Shown in pieces: positions 19,505 through 27,682 of a stretch of 64,000 nucleotides of DNA. Under the pieces are notes generated by a model. It ran no database searches, was not told the DNA's origin, and saw nothing but the letters and a program-made list of their open reading frames with translations. Within the stretch, counting starts at the first letter, position 1; every line of letters starts with the position of its first letter. Made by a program: the position numbers and the translations under genes. Source of the DNA: DASUBV01 sp035532295 (GTDB taxonomy: Bacteria; Actinomycetota; Actinomycetes; Streptosporangiales; Streptosporangiaceae); assembly GCA_035532295.1 (NCBI GenBank), contig DATKRH010000019.1, forward strand, positions 18,630-82,629, given 5' to 3'.

Positions 19505-20269
19505 GTGGAACAGACGCTGGCGGGCGGCCGCGGCGGGACGCTCACTCGCAGGACCGGCGGCGCCGCCCGGCGGTCCCCGGCCGGGCTGGTGCGGGCCGTG
19601 GTCGTTGACGAGGCGGAGCTCATGCATTTCGCGATCCGGGCACTGCTAGCGGACACGCCCGGGGTCTTGGTCGTCGCGGCGGCGCGCAGCATCGGCGCCG
19701 GGGAGCAACTGGTCCGGCGGGTCCGGCCCGATCTGCTCATCTGCGACACCGACATCGCCGGGGAGAGCGGGATCGGCCTGTGCCGGTGGGTCCGCCAGGT
19801 CAGCCCGCTGACCCGGGTGGCGATCCTGACCGGCCGTGACGAGCCGCTGCTGGCGCAGTCGGCGCTCGCGGCCGGCGCCCACGGCTACCTGCTCAGGGAC
19901 TCCGCGCCCGAAGATCTCATGGCCTATCTCGAGGAGGCGGCGGCCGGACTGCAGGTGCTGGACCAGCGGCTCGGGCGAGCGAGGGGCCACGATCATCGGA
20001 CGGACCCGGGCGACGAGTTCGGGCTCAGCAGGCGAGAACGCGAGGTGCTCGCGGAGATGGTCGCCGGGCTGCCCAACCAGGGAATCGCGGAGCGGCTGGG
20101 CATCTCGCGGGACACCGTGAAGAGTCATGTGAAGGCCATCTTCCGCAAGCTGGGCGCGCGGGACCGGGCGCACGCGGTGGCCCTGGCCCTCGGCACCGCC
20201 GCCGTCCCCGGGCAGTTCCTGCGCCCGGTGTCCCTGATCCCCGCCCCGCGACGATCGCCGGGCCGGTGA
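19505..20269 (+). CDS. Orphan NarL/FixJ-type response regulator (LuxR HTH)
   Basis: 254 residues: a 25-residue extension, a receiver domain with VVVDEAEL and acceptor aspartate in LLICDTDIAGE, and a C-terminal LuxR helix-turn-helix (LSRREREVLAEMVAGLPNQG, GISRDTVKSHVKAIFRKLGA). The usual lysine of GYLLKD is arginine (GYLLRD), so phosphorylation may be atypical. GTG start with GGGGGAAAG upstream. No histidine kinase is adjacent. It ends 6 bp from the convergent epimerase gene. Confidence 0.9.
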   Translation: MEQTLAGGRGGTLTRRTGGAARRSPAGLVRAVVVDEAELMHFAIRALLADTPGVLVVAAARSIGAGEQLVRRVRPDLLICDTDIAGESGIGLCRWVRQVSPLTRVAILTGRDEPLLAQSALAAGAHGYLLRDSAPEDLMAYLEEAAAGLQVLDQRLGRARGHDHRTDPGDEFGLSRREREVLAEMVAGLPNQGIAERLGISRDTVKSHVKAIFRKLGARDRAHAVALALGTAAVPGQFLRPVSLIPAPRRSPGR

Positions 20270-20275
20270 CGGCGG

Positions 20276-21400
20276 TCAGGCGAGGAACCGCCGGGCGCAC
20301 TCGGCGATCCGCTGGCTAGCCTGCCCGTCCCCGAACGGGCAGCCGATGGCGGCCAGCCGCGTCCCGAGCCCGGGATCGGCGATCAGCATCCGGCCGAGAT
20401 CCCCGATGGCCGGCCCTGGCTGAACTAGGTGGGCGAAGCCCGCGGCGATGGACTCCGGGCGCTCCGTCGAGTTCCGGACCACGATCAGTGGCCGCTTGAG
20501 CACCGTGCACTCCTCCTGAACGCCGCCGGAATCTGAGACGAGCAGCCGGGCCAGGCTGGCCAGCCCCAGGAACGTGCGGTGGTCCGCCGGCGGGATCACG
20601 TGCAGCCGGTCCAGCGCGGTGCCGAGCCCGTGTCGCCGCACGGCCGCCAGGGTCCGCGGATGCAGCGGGAGCAGCACCGGCAGGCCGAGCTTGCTGAGCT
20701 CGCCGAGGATGGCCTCTAAACGGGACGGGTCGTCGGTGTTCTCGGGCCGGTGGATGGTGGCCAGGACGTAGCCGTCGGGCTCGACGCCCAGGGCCGCGGC
20801 GATCCGCCGGGCCTCCCGCGGCGCGGGCAGCATCTGCCAGGTGGCCTCGACGATCGTGTTGCCAGTCAGCACGATCCTGGCCGCGGGCACTCCTTCAGCG
20901 CGGAGGTTGGCCGCCGCCTGCGGCGTCGGGGCGCAGTGCAGGTCGGCGAGCACGCCGGTGACGCACCGGTTGATCTCCTCGGGCATGGCGCGGTCCCGGG
21001 ACCGCAGGCCGGCCTCCACGTGGATAACCGGGACACCGGCGTAGCTGGCGGCCTGCGCGCCGGCCGAGGCGGTATTGGTGTCGCCCTGCACGATGACGGC
21101 CGCCGGCCGCAGCTCCATCAGCAGTTCGCCCAGCTGCTCGATAATCCGGCCAAGCTGCACATGCCGAGGCTGGCCGCAAATCCCCGATAAGGCCCGGCCG
21201 TGGGCAATCCCAGCGGCGGCTAGAAATACGCCAGACAATTCCTCGTCTTCATGCTGCCGAGTATGGATAAGGACCGCGTTGTCGCCTAGCAGGCGGACGA
21301 CCAGGGCGAGCTTCACTATCTCGGGACGAGTGCCGACTATAACCGCAATTTTCCCACAATTGTCATTCAGCGTCATCTGCGCTCTCTCGCTGGTGGTCAC
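20276..21400 (-). CDS. wecB: UDP-N-acetylglucosamine 2-epimerase (non-hydrolysing)
   Basis: 374 residues of the WecB/MnaA family, interconverting UDP-GlcNAc and UDP-ManNAc for cell-surface polysaccharide. Visible motifs: VIVGTRPEIVKLALVVR at the start, VQGDTNTASAGAQAA, VEAGLRSRDRAMPEEINR, ATIHRPEN, and the UDP-binding SDSGGVQEECTVLKRPLIVV. Complete. No linked glycan cluster here; sugar genes lie about 10 kb further on (31.5-34.8 kb). Confidence 0.93.
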   Translation of the reverse strand: MTTSERAQMTLNDNCGKIAVIVGTRPEIVKLALVVRLLGDNAVLIHTRQHEDEELSGVFLAAAGIAHGRALSGICGQPRHVQLGRIIEQLGELLMELRPAAVIVQGDTNTASAGAQAASYAGVPVIHVEAGLRSRDRAMPEEINRCVTGVLADLHCAPTPQAAANLRAEGVPAARIVLTGNTIVEATWQMLPAPREARRIAAALGVEPDGYVLATIHRPENTDDPSRLEAILGELSKLGLPVLLPLHPRTLAAVRRHGLGTALDRLHVIPPADHRTFLGLASLARLLVSDSGGVQEECTVLKRPLIVVRNSTERPESIAAGFAHLVQPGPAIGDLGRMLIADPGLGTRLAAIGCPFGDGQASQRIAECARRFLA

Positions 21401-21565
21401 GTCATTACCGAGAGAATATCCGCGGGCCGCGCCGACGGGCTGCTTTCATTCTGATTGGCGGATCGCTCATGGACGGTGATCTAGGTCAGGCCCGTGTTCC
21501 GGCGGCCCGTCGCGGTCGCCCGGCAGTCCCGCGCTACGCGCGTAGCGGGCGCTGCCGCTCTAGCT

Positions 21566-21613
21566 CTAGCGGCCGGGGCCGGGCCGCGGCCCGGCCCCGG
21601 CCCCGGCCGCTAG
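21566..21613 (-). terminator. GC-rich hairpin downstream of the aminotransferase gene
   Basis: CTAGCGGCCGGGGCCGGGCC pairs with the complementary run ending GGCCGCTAG at 21613, with a 6-bp repeat bulge. It starts immediately past the stop codon at 21615 on the minus strand and has no U tract, as is usual for actinomycete terminators. A separate 14-bp palindrome (GCTACGCGCGTAGC, 21533-21546) lies beyond it. Confidence 0.6.
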
Positions 21614-21614
21614 C

Positions 21615-22925
21615 TCACGGGCTGAGGTCGGCCAGCATGTCCTCGATGCCGGCCAGTGCCCTGGCGATCCAGGGCAGCGCCAGGGGATCGGGTGCCTCCA
21701 GTGCCGCCTCGCGCTGCTGGTCGGTGTCCCCGTACAGCAGGCCGGTAGCCAGCCGCAGCCGGAGGGCGTCGGGCTGCTCGCCGAACGCGCTGGCCGGCAG
21801 CGACCCGGCCCCGTACCGGTCCACCAGGTGCCTGGCCAGGTCCTCGCCCGTGACGATCCCGCGCCGCAGCAGCGGCTCTCGCCAGGGCGCGAAGTCGGGA
21901 TAGACGTAGAACGCCGCCTGCGGCGCCGGGACGATCAGCCCGGCGGCCGCGCACCGGGCGGCGACGCCGCGGGCCACGGCGGCGTGCAGCGACCGGCTCC
22001 GGGCAATCCGTTGCGAGATCTCGGGCGGCTCGCTGAAGCCGACGGCCGCCGCGTGCTGCACGGGGACCACGGGCGCGGACCAGATCTCGCTGCCCGCGCC
22101 GCGCAGGCGCTCGGTCAGAGCCTGCCCGAGGGGCCCGTCGGGCAGCCGGGCGGCGCCGATCCGCCAGCCGCCGAGCGCCAGGCTCTTGCTCAGGGCGGTG
22201 GTGACGACGGTGCGGTGGGGCGCGACGCTGGCCGGGCTCAGGAACGGCGCGTTGGCGTCATGCACCAGGTCACGGTAGATCTCGTCGGAGATGATGATCA
22301 GGTCATGCCGGTCGGCCACCGCGCACAGGTCGCGGACGGCGGCCGGGCTGGCCAGCGTGCCGGTGGGGTTGTCGGGGAGGGTCACGATGACCGAGCGGAT
22401 CGCCCGGCCCTCGGCGGCGGCCGCCACCACCGCTCGCTCCAGCGCGTCTGGGTCGCAGATGCCGCCCCCGCCCGGCGCCGCCGGGACGAAGCGCGGTGTC
22501 GCGCCGACCAGGCGTGCCTGCGCCGCGTAGCTGACCCAGCTGGGCATGGGCACTGCCACGTCGGTGCCGATCGTCAGCAGCAGGGCGAACAGCAGCGGCT
22601 TGCTGCCGGGCCCGGCCACGACCGCATCGGGACTGGTGGGCAGCCCGCGCCGGGTCCAGTAGCCGGCCGCGGCCGCGCGCAGCTCGGGGATGCCGGCGAC
22701 CGGCCCGTAGCCGCCACGGGAGGCGGCTGCGGCGAGCTCGCTGCGAAGCCTGGGGTGCACCGGCAGGCCGGCCTCCCCGAAGGCCAGTGGCAGCACTGGC
22801 TGGCCATCCCGGCGCCGGCTGGCGAGGGCCTCGTTCGCGGCGAGGGTGGCTGATACGGGCACGCCGGTGCGACGCGGCGTGAGGGGTGCTGGTGGGGTGG
22901 AGGTGGGGGGCCCGGCCCAGGGCAT
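21615..22925 (-). CDS. PLP-dependent class I/II aminotransferase
   Basis: About 436 residues from ATG 22925; an in-frame ATG at 22967 would add 14 residues. Fold-type I features: VVAGPGSKPLLFALLL, VTLPDNPTGTLASP, IIISDEIYRDLVHD, and the Schiff-base lysine in TALSKSLALGGWRIG. The C-terminal domain is complete. Substrate is unknown; it resembles aspartate/aromatic aminotransferases. It is divergent from a LysR gene (23077), its likely regulator. Confidence 0.87.
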   Translation of the reverse strand: MPWAGPPTSTPPAPLTPRRTGVPVSATLAANEALASRRRDGQPVLPLAFGEAGLPVHPRLRSELAAAASRGGYGPVAGIPELRAAAAGYWTRRGLPTSPDAVVAGPGSKPLLFALLLTIGTDVAVPMPSWVSYAAQARLVGATPRFVPAAPGGGGICDPDALERAVVAAAAEGRAIRSVIVTLPDNPTGTLASPAAVRDLCAVADRHDLIIISDEIYRDLVHDANAPFLSPASVAPHRTVVTTALSKSLALGGWRIGAARLPDGPLGQALTERLRGAGSEIWSAPVVPVQHAAAVGFSEPPEISQRIARSRSLHAAVARGVAARCAAAGLIVPAPQAAFYVYPDFAPWREPLLRRGIVTGEDLARHLVDRYGAGSLPASAFGEQPDALRLRLATGLLYGDTDQQREAALEAPDPLALPWIARALAGIEDMLADLSP

Positions 22926-23063
22926 GCGGAGACTCCTAGCTGCGGGGTGGGGGGTGATGGCACTCAACGGTGCCTATAACCAACATTGCGGCCGTTGCAA
23001 TGCCATCTGACCAGGATGTACGCAGATAAGCGTTAGGGCAAGCGCAGAATTCTGTGGCAGAGA

Positions 23064-23078
23064 ATAAGCTGAGCTTAT
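23064..23078. promoter_or_regulatory. Palindromic operator overlapping the LysR start codon
   Basis: ATAAGCT G AGCTTAT is a perfect 15-bp dyad whose right arm covers the first two bases of the ATG at 23077. It sits in the divergent promoter region between the aminotransferase and the LysR gene and fits LysR autoregulation. Confidence 0.5.
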
Positions 23079-24012
23079 GCTTGACGTTCACCGGCTGCGG
23101 CTGCTGCGGGAATTCGCGGAGCGCGGCACGATCGCGGCCACCGCCGCCGCCCTCGGCTACACCCCGTCCGCGGTGTCCCAGCAGCTGGCCGCCCTGGAGC
23201 GGGAGGCCGGGGCGGCCCTGCTGGACCGGAGCGCCCGGGCGGCCGAGCTGACCGATGCCGGGCGCCGGCTGGTCGGTCACGCGGGGGAGATCCTGGCGCT
23301 GATCGAGGCGGCGGAGGCCGACCTGTCGGCGCGCGAGCCGGTGGGCCGGGTCGCTATCTCCGCGTTCCCCACCGCGGCGGTCGCGTTCGCCCCCGCGCTG
23401 ACTCGCACCGTCCGGGCCCATCAGGGGCTGAAGTTGCTGCTGCGGCAGACTCTGGGCGCCGAGGGCCTGCGCCAGGTCCGGGCCGGCCAGGTCGACGTCG
23501 CCATCGTCGACGACTGGGCCGCCCGGCCGCCCGCGGGGGAGACGGGCCCGCTGCGGTTCTACCCGCTCGTGCGGGATTCGCTCGTCCTGGTGGTCCCTCG
23601 CCGGCACTGGGCCGCCGACCTGCGGGAGCCGGTGGCGCTGCACCGGCTGCGCGACGAGCCGTGGCTGGCGCCGCCCGCCGGAGAGCCATCCCGCCAGGCC
23701 ATCGACCGGGTCCTGGCCGGAGCCGGCAGCGCGCCGTCGGCCCCCTGGGAGTTCGAGGGCCTGGCCACGATCCTCAGCCTGGTGGCGCGCGGCATCGGGA
23801 TCGCCGTACTGCCGAGGCTGACGCTGGCCGCGGGCGAGGGCCGGGTCGTGGTGCGCGAACTGCCGGGCCGCAGCCCGGCCCGGCAGGTCTACGCGGTGGC
23901 CAGGGAATCGGGGGTGCGGCGTCCCTCGGTCGGGGTCATCCTGACGGCGCTGACGGCGGCGGCGCGGACTTTGTCCCGCCACGCGCCGAGCACGCCGGAC
24001 GATCCGGGCTGA
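23077..24012 (+). CDS. LysR-family transcriptional regulator
   Basis: 311 residues. N-terminal winged HTH (AATAAALGYTPSAVSQQLAA, residues about 20-40), then a two-lobed effector domain. Divergent arrangement with the aminotransferase gene suggests direct control of it. Complete; inducer unknown. A 15-bp minisatellite begins just after the stop codon. Confidence 0.92.
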   Translation: MLDVHRLRLLREFAERGTIAATAAALGYTPSAVSQQLAALEREAGAALLDRSARAAELTDAGRRLVGHAGEILALIEAAEADLSAREPVGRVAISAFPTAAVAFAPALTRTVRAHQGLKLLLRQTLGAEGLRQVRAGQVDVAIVDDWAARPPAGETGPLRFYPLVRDSLVLVVPRRHWAADLREPVALHRLRDEPWLAPPAGEPSRQAIDRVLAGAGSAPSAPWEFEGLATILSLVARGIGIAVLPRLTLAAGEGRVVVRELPGRSPARQVYAVARESGVRRPSVGVILTALTAAARTLSRHAPSTPDDPG

Positions 24013-24015
24013 GGC

Positions 24016-24090
24016 GGGATCTCAGAGCCCGTGGTCTCAGGCCCCGTGGTCTCAGAGCCCGTGGTCTCAGGCCTCGCGGTCTCAGGCCTC
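24016..24090. repeat. 15-bp tandem repeat, 5 copies
   Basis: Degenerate units of GTGGTCTCAGAGCCC / GCGGTCTCAGGCCTC fill the gap between the convergent LysR and arginine deiminase genes and run into the last codons of the latter. Confidence 0.88.
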
Positions 24091-25299
24091 GCGCTCGATG
24101 GGGCAGGTCATGCACCGCGGGCCGCCGCGGCCTCGGCCGAGCTCGCTGCCCCGGATGGTGATGACCTCCAGGCCATGCTCGCGCAGGAAGGTGTTGGTCG
24201 TAACGTTCCGCTCGTAGGCCACCACCACGCCGGGGGCGATCGCCAGGACGTTGCAGCCGTCGTCCCACTGCTCGCGCTTGGCCGAGCGCAGATCCTGGGT
24301 CGCCGTGAGCACCGTGATGCGCGGCAGTCCCAGCGCCGCCGCGATCGCGTCGTGCATCTGCTCGGGCGGGTGGTCGGCGACCTTGAGCTCGCTGGCGCTG
24401 ATGCCCGGCTCGACCGTGTAAGCCGGCAGCATGCCCATGCCGGCGTACTTGATGAACACTCCGTAGTCGGCCATGGTCAGCACCGTGTCCAGGTGCATGA
24501 ACGCGCGAGACTTCGGCATGTCCACCGCCAGCACGCGCTGCGCCGCCCCGGTGGAGAACAGGCGGTGGGCCAGCATCTCCACCGCCTGCGGCTGCGTGCG
24601 CTCGCTCATCCCCACCAGTACCGACCCGTTGCCGAGCACCAGTACGTCGCCGCCCTCGATGGTGGCGGGCGCGCTGTCGGCGCCGTGATTCCAGACCTCG
24701 AACTTGGCGTCGGCGAACATCGGGTGCCACTGGTACATGGCCTCGTCGCTGATGGTCTCGCGCATGCGGGCCCGGCGGCGCATCGCGTTGATCGATACCC
24801 CGTTATAGATCCAGCTCGAGGTGTCTCGCTGATACAGCAGGTTGGGCAGCGGGGCGAGGACGAAGCCATCGTCGTCGAGCGAGTGGAACGCGATGCTGTG
24901 GGGCTCGGGGCCGAGCTCCAGGAACTCGCGCTTGGTGATCCCGCCCACCAGGAACCTCGCCAGCGCCGCGTCGTCGAGGCCGCCCAGGGTCGCGCGCAGC
25001 GTGTCGACGGCCAGCGGGCCATGCAGCCGCGGGTCAAATACCCGCCCAAGCACGTAGTCGCGGGCCTCGTCGATGGCCAGCGTCTGCGTGAGTAGCTCGC
25101 CGTAGTAGTGCACGGTCACGCCACGGGCGCGCAGTGTCGCCGCGAAGGCATCATGCTCGGCCTGCGCCTCGCTGACCCACAGCAGGTCGTCGAAGAGCAG
25201 CTCGGCCGCGTTGTCCGGAGTCAGCCGCTTAAGCTCAAGGTCAGGGCGGTGCAGGATGACCTGCCGCAGGCGGCCCACCTCGGAATCGACATGAAACAT
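24082..25299 (-). CDS. arcA: Arginine deiminase
   Basis: 405 residues; converts arginine to citrulline and ammonia. Diagnostic features: LLYQRDTSSWIYNG, IEGGDVLVLGNGSVLVGMSE, SRAFMHLDTVLTMADYG and the C-terminal catalytic cysteine in GGPRCMTCPI (C396). No arcB or arcC lies next to it, so the ATP-yielding pathway is not encoded here as a unit. Divergent from dapE with a 65-bp gap. Confidence 0.95.
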   Translation of the reverse strand: MFHVDSEVGRLRQVILHRPDLELKRLTPDNAAELLFDDLLWVSEAQAEHDAFAATLRARGVTVHYYGELLTQTLAIDEARDYVLGRVFDPRLHGPLAVDTLRATLGGLDDAALARFLVGGITKREFLELGPEPHSIAFHSLDDDGFVLAPLPNLLYQRDTSSWIYNGVSINAMRRRARMRETISDEAMYQWHPMFADAKFEVWNHGADSAPATIEGGDVLVLGNGSVLVGMSERTQPQAVEMLAHRLFSTGAAQRVLAVDMPKSRAFMHLDTVLTMADYGVFIKYAGMGMLPAYTVEPGISASELKVADHPPEQMHDAIAAALGLPRITVLTATQDLRSAKREQWDDGCNVLAIAPGVVVAYERNVTTNTFLREHGLEVITIRGSELGRGRGGPRCMTCPIEREA

Positions 25300-25364
25300 G
25301 GCACTCCCGTCGTGGTTGCGATGCCTGTCAGCTGTTATTTCACGAGCCAGGCTATGCTGCGGCG

Positions 25365-26423
25365 GTGAAGCTCGATCTTTCGCTCACTGGGCCGGAGCTG
25401 ACCGCCTGCCTGGTCGACATCGAGTCGGTCAGCGGGCATGAGCGGCCGCTGGCCGACCTGATCGCCGAGGCGGTCGCCGAGCTGCCGCACCTGACCGTGC
25501 ACCGGGACGGCGACGCGATCGTTGCCAGGACGCAGCTCGGCCGGCCCGAGCGGATCGTCATAGCCGGGCACATCGACACGGTCCCGGAGGCCGGCAACCT
25601 GCCGTCGCGGCTAGACGGCGACGTGCTCTACGGCCTGGGCAGCTGCGACATGAAGTCGGGCGTGGCCGTCGCGCTCCGGCTCGCGGCGCAGCTGACCGAG
25701 CCCGCCAGGGATATCACCTACGTGTTCTACGACGGCGAGGAGATCGAGGCGGAGCGCAACGGCCTGCTGCGGATCAGCCGGGGCAGCCCGGAACTGCTGG
25801 CCGCCGATTTCGCCGTCCTGATGGAGCCCACCGACGGCGTCGTGGAGGGCGGCTGCCAGGGCACCATGCGCGCCGAGGTCCGGGCCACCGGGGAGCGAGC
25901 GCACAGCGCCCGCAGCTGGATGGGCCGTAACGCGATTCACGCGGCGGCGCCGGTCCTTGACGTGCTCCGGCGCTACGTGCCCCGGCAGCCGGCCGTCGAC
26001 GGCCTGACCTATCACGAGGGCCTGAACGCCGTCGGGATCAGCGGCGGGGTCGCGGGCAACGTGATCCCGGACGAGTGCGTCGTCGTCGTCAACTTCCGGT
26101 TCGCGCCCGACCGCGGTCCGCAGCAGGCGCAGGAGCATCTGCAGGAGGTCTTCGCCGGCTGGGAGGTGCGCGTGACGGACGTGGCCGGGGGCGCCCGGCC
26201 CGGCCTGGACCGGCCCGCCGCCGGCTCCTTCGTGGCGGCGATGGGCGGCGAGCCGCGGGCTAAGTTCGGCTGGACCGATGTGGCCAGGTTTGACGCCCTG
26301 GGCATTCCGGCGGTCAACTTCGGGCCCGGCGATCCGATGATCGCGCATGCCCGGCATGAGCACGTGAGCCTGGCTCAGATCGAGGACTGCGAGGCCAGGA
26401 TGCGCGCCTGGCTCACGGTCTAG
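25365..26423 (+). CDS. dapE: Succinyl-diaminopimelate desuccinylase
   Basis: 352-residue M20 metallopeptidase-fold enzyme that removes succinate from N-succinyl-LL-diaminopimelate in lysine and peptidoglycan synthesis. Metal ligands are visible in IAGHIDTVPEAGN, GSCDMKSG and YDGEEIEAERNG, with the C-terminal histidine in IAHARHEHVS. The dimerisation domain starts near GTMRAEVRATGERAHSARSW. Start GTG 25365. The next gene follows after 24 bp and is probably cotranscribed. Confidence 0.92.
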   Translation: MKLDLSLTGPELTACLVDIESVSGHERPLADLIAEAVAELPHLTVHRDGDAIVARTQLGRPERIVIAGHIDTVPEAGNLPSRLDGDVLYGLGSCDMKSGVAVALRLAAQLTEPARDITYVFYDGEEIEAERNGLLRISRGSPELLAADFAVLMEPTDGVVEGGCQGTMRAEVRATGERAHSARSWMGRNAIHAAAPVLDVLRRYVPRQPAVDGLTYHEGLNAVGISGGVAGNVIPDECVVVVNFRFAPDRGPQQAQEHLQEVFAGWEVRVTDVAGGARPGLDRPAAGSFVAAMGGEPRAKFGWTDVARFDALGIPAVNFGPGDPMIAHARHEHVSLAQIEDCEARMRAWLTV

Positions 26424-26447
26424 GTCACCGGGGCCGGAGCCCGGGCC

Positions 26448-27296
26448 ATGCTCGACGACGTCATCGGCTGCCTGGCGTGCCCCCAGTGCGGCGCTGCCCT
26501 GTCCCGCACGGGCCCGGTGCTGGGCTGCGCGGGCGGTCACGCGTTCGATATCGCCCGGCAGGGCTATGTCAGCCTGCTTCCCGCCGGCGGCCGGGCCGCC
26601 GCCGGCGACTCGGCCGCGATGGTGCAGGCCAGGGCCGACTTCCTGGCGGCCGGGCACTACGACGGGCTAGCCGGCGAGATTGCCCGTGCCGTCGGCGTGC
26701 TGCGCGCGGCGGACGTGCCGGGGTGCGTCGTGGATGTCGGGGCTGGCCCCGGGTACTACCTCGCGGTCGCGCTGGACCAGTTGCCAGGCCGGGTGGGGCT
26801 CGCGCTGGACGCCTCGAAGTTCGCCCTGCGCAAGGCCGCGCGGGCGCATGGCCGCATCGGCGCCGTCGGGGCCGACGCGTGGCGCCGCCTGCCGGTCGCC
26901 GATGGCGCCGCGGCCGTGGTGCTCAACGTGTTCGCGCCGCGCAACGGGGCCGAACTGCGGCGCATCCTCGATCCGTCCGGCCGCCTCCTCGTCGTCACCC
27001 CGAACCGGGAGCACCTCAGCGAGCTGGTCGGGCCGCTGGAGCTGCTGGTCGTTGATCCCCGCAAGGACGAGCGGCTGGCCGGCACGCTCAGCCCGTACTT
27101 CGAGCCCGTTGGCCGGTGCCAGTACGGCGCGTCGTTGCGGCTCGGCCGCCGGGATATCGCCGCCCTTGTCGCCATGGGGCCGACGGCGCGGCACGCCGAC
27201 CCGGCCATCCTCGCCGACCGGATTCGCCGGCTGCCCGGGTCGATGGCGGTGACGGTCTCCGTCACGCTGTCGAATTTCCGGCCGGCGGCCCGCTGA
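26448..27296 (+). CDS. RlmA-like 23S rRNA (guanine-N1) methyltransferase
   Basis: 282 residues. An N-terminal zinc finger (CLACPQCG..C..GHAFD) precedes QGYVSLL and a SAM-binding Rossmann domain (VVDVGAGPGYYLAVALD). This is the RlmA family, which in actinomycetes includes the TlrB tylosin-resistance enzyme acting at G748 of 23S rRNA. It could be housekeeping or give low-level macrolide tolerance; not decidable here. Confidence 0.85.
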   Translation: MLDDVIGCLACPQCGAALSRTGPVLGCAGGHAFDIARQGYVSLLPAGGRAAAGDSAAMVQARADFLAAGHYDGLAGEIARAVGVLRAADVPGCVVDVGAGPGYYLAVALDQLPGRVGLALDASKFALRKAARAHGRIGAVGADAWRRLPVADGAAAVVLNVFAPRNGAELRRILDPSGRLLVVTPNREHLSELVGPLELLVVDPRKDERLAGTLSPYFEPVGRCQYGASLRLGRRDIAALVAMGPTARHADPAILADRIRRLPGSMAVTVSVTLSNFRPAAR

Positions 27297-27372
27297 CGTG
27301 GCCCGGGCGGAGATACTGGGAACCAAGCTAGTGCCGTCTTTATCCCAGCCGACCGGAAGGGGGATCGCGCGG

Positions 27373-27606
27373 ATGGACCTGACCGGCGCCAACTGGCGCA
27401 AGGCGTCCAGCAGCGGGGGGAGCAGCGAGGTGACCGACGAGGCGAGTGTGGAGGTCGCGATCGTGCCCGGCACCAAGGAGGGCAGCGACCGGGTCATCGC
27501 CATGCGCGATAGCCGCCAGCCGGACGGCCCCGTGCTGATCTTCACGCCCGAGGAGTGGGATGCGTTCGCGGCCGGCGTGCGCGACGGGGAGTTCGACCTC
27601 GCCTGA
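27373..27606 (+). CDS. DUF397 protein without a neighbouring XRE partner
   Basis: 77 residues matching DUF397: NWRKASSSGGSSEV, VEVAIVPG, VIAMRDSRQPDGPVLIFTPE and EWDAFAAGVRDGEFDL. ATG 27373 has GGAAGGGGG upstream. DUF397 genes usually follow a DUF5753/XRE regulator in actinomycetes; here the upstream gene is the RlmA-like methyltransferase, so this is an orphan copy. The role is probably regulatory. Confidence 0.85.
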   Translation: MDLTGANWRKASSSGGSSEVTDEASVEVAIVPGTKEGSDRVIAMRDSRQPDGPVLIFTPEEWDAFAAGVRDGEFDLA

Positions 27607-27624
27607 CGCTACCCGCGCTCAGAA

Positions 27625-27655
27625 AGGGCGGCCGCCCTGTCCGGGCGACCGCCCT
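27625..27655. terminator. Bidirectional hairpin terminator
   Basis: AGGGCGG-C-CGCCC (27625-27637), loop TGTCC, then GGGCG-A-CCGCCCT (27643-27655): a 12-bp stem with one mismatch, centred between the convergent DUF397 and protease genes. Confidence 0.8.
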
Positions 27656-27682
27656 CTATCGCGGTTGAGACTGTCCTTCCGG

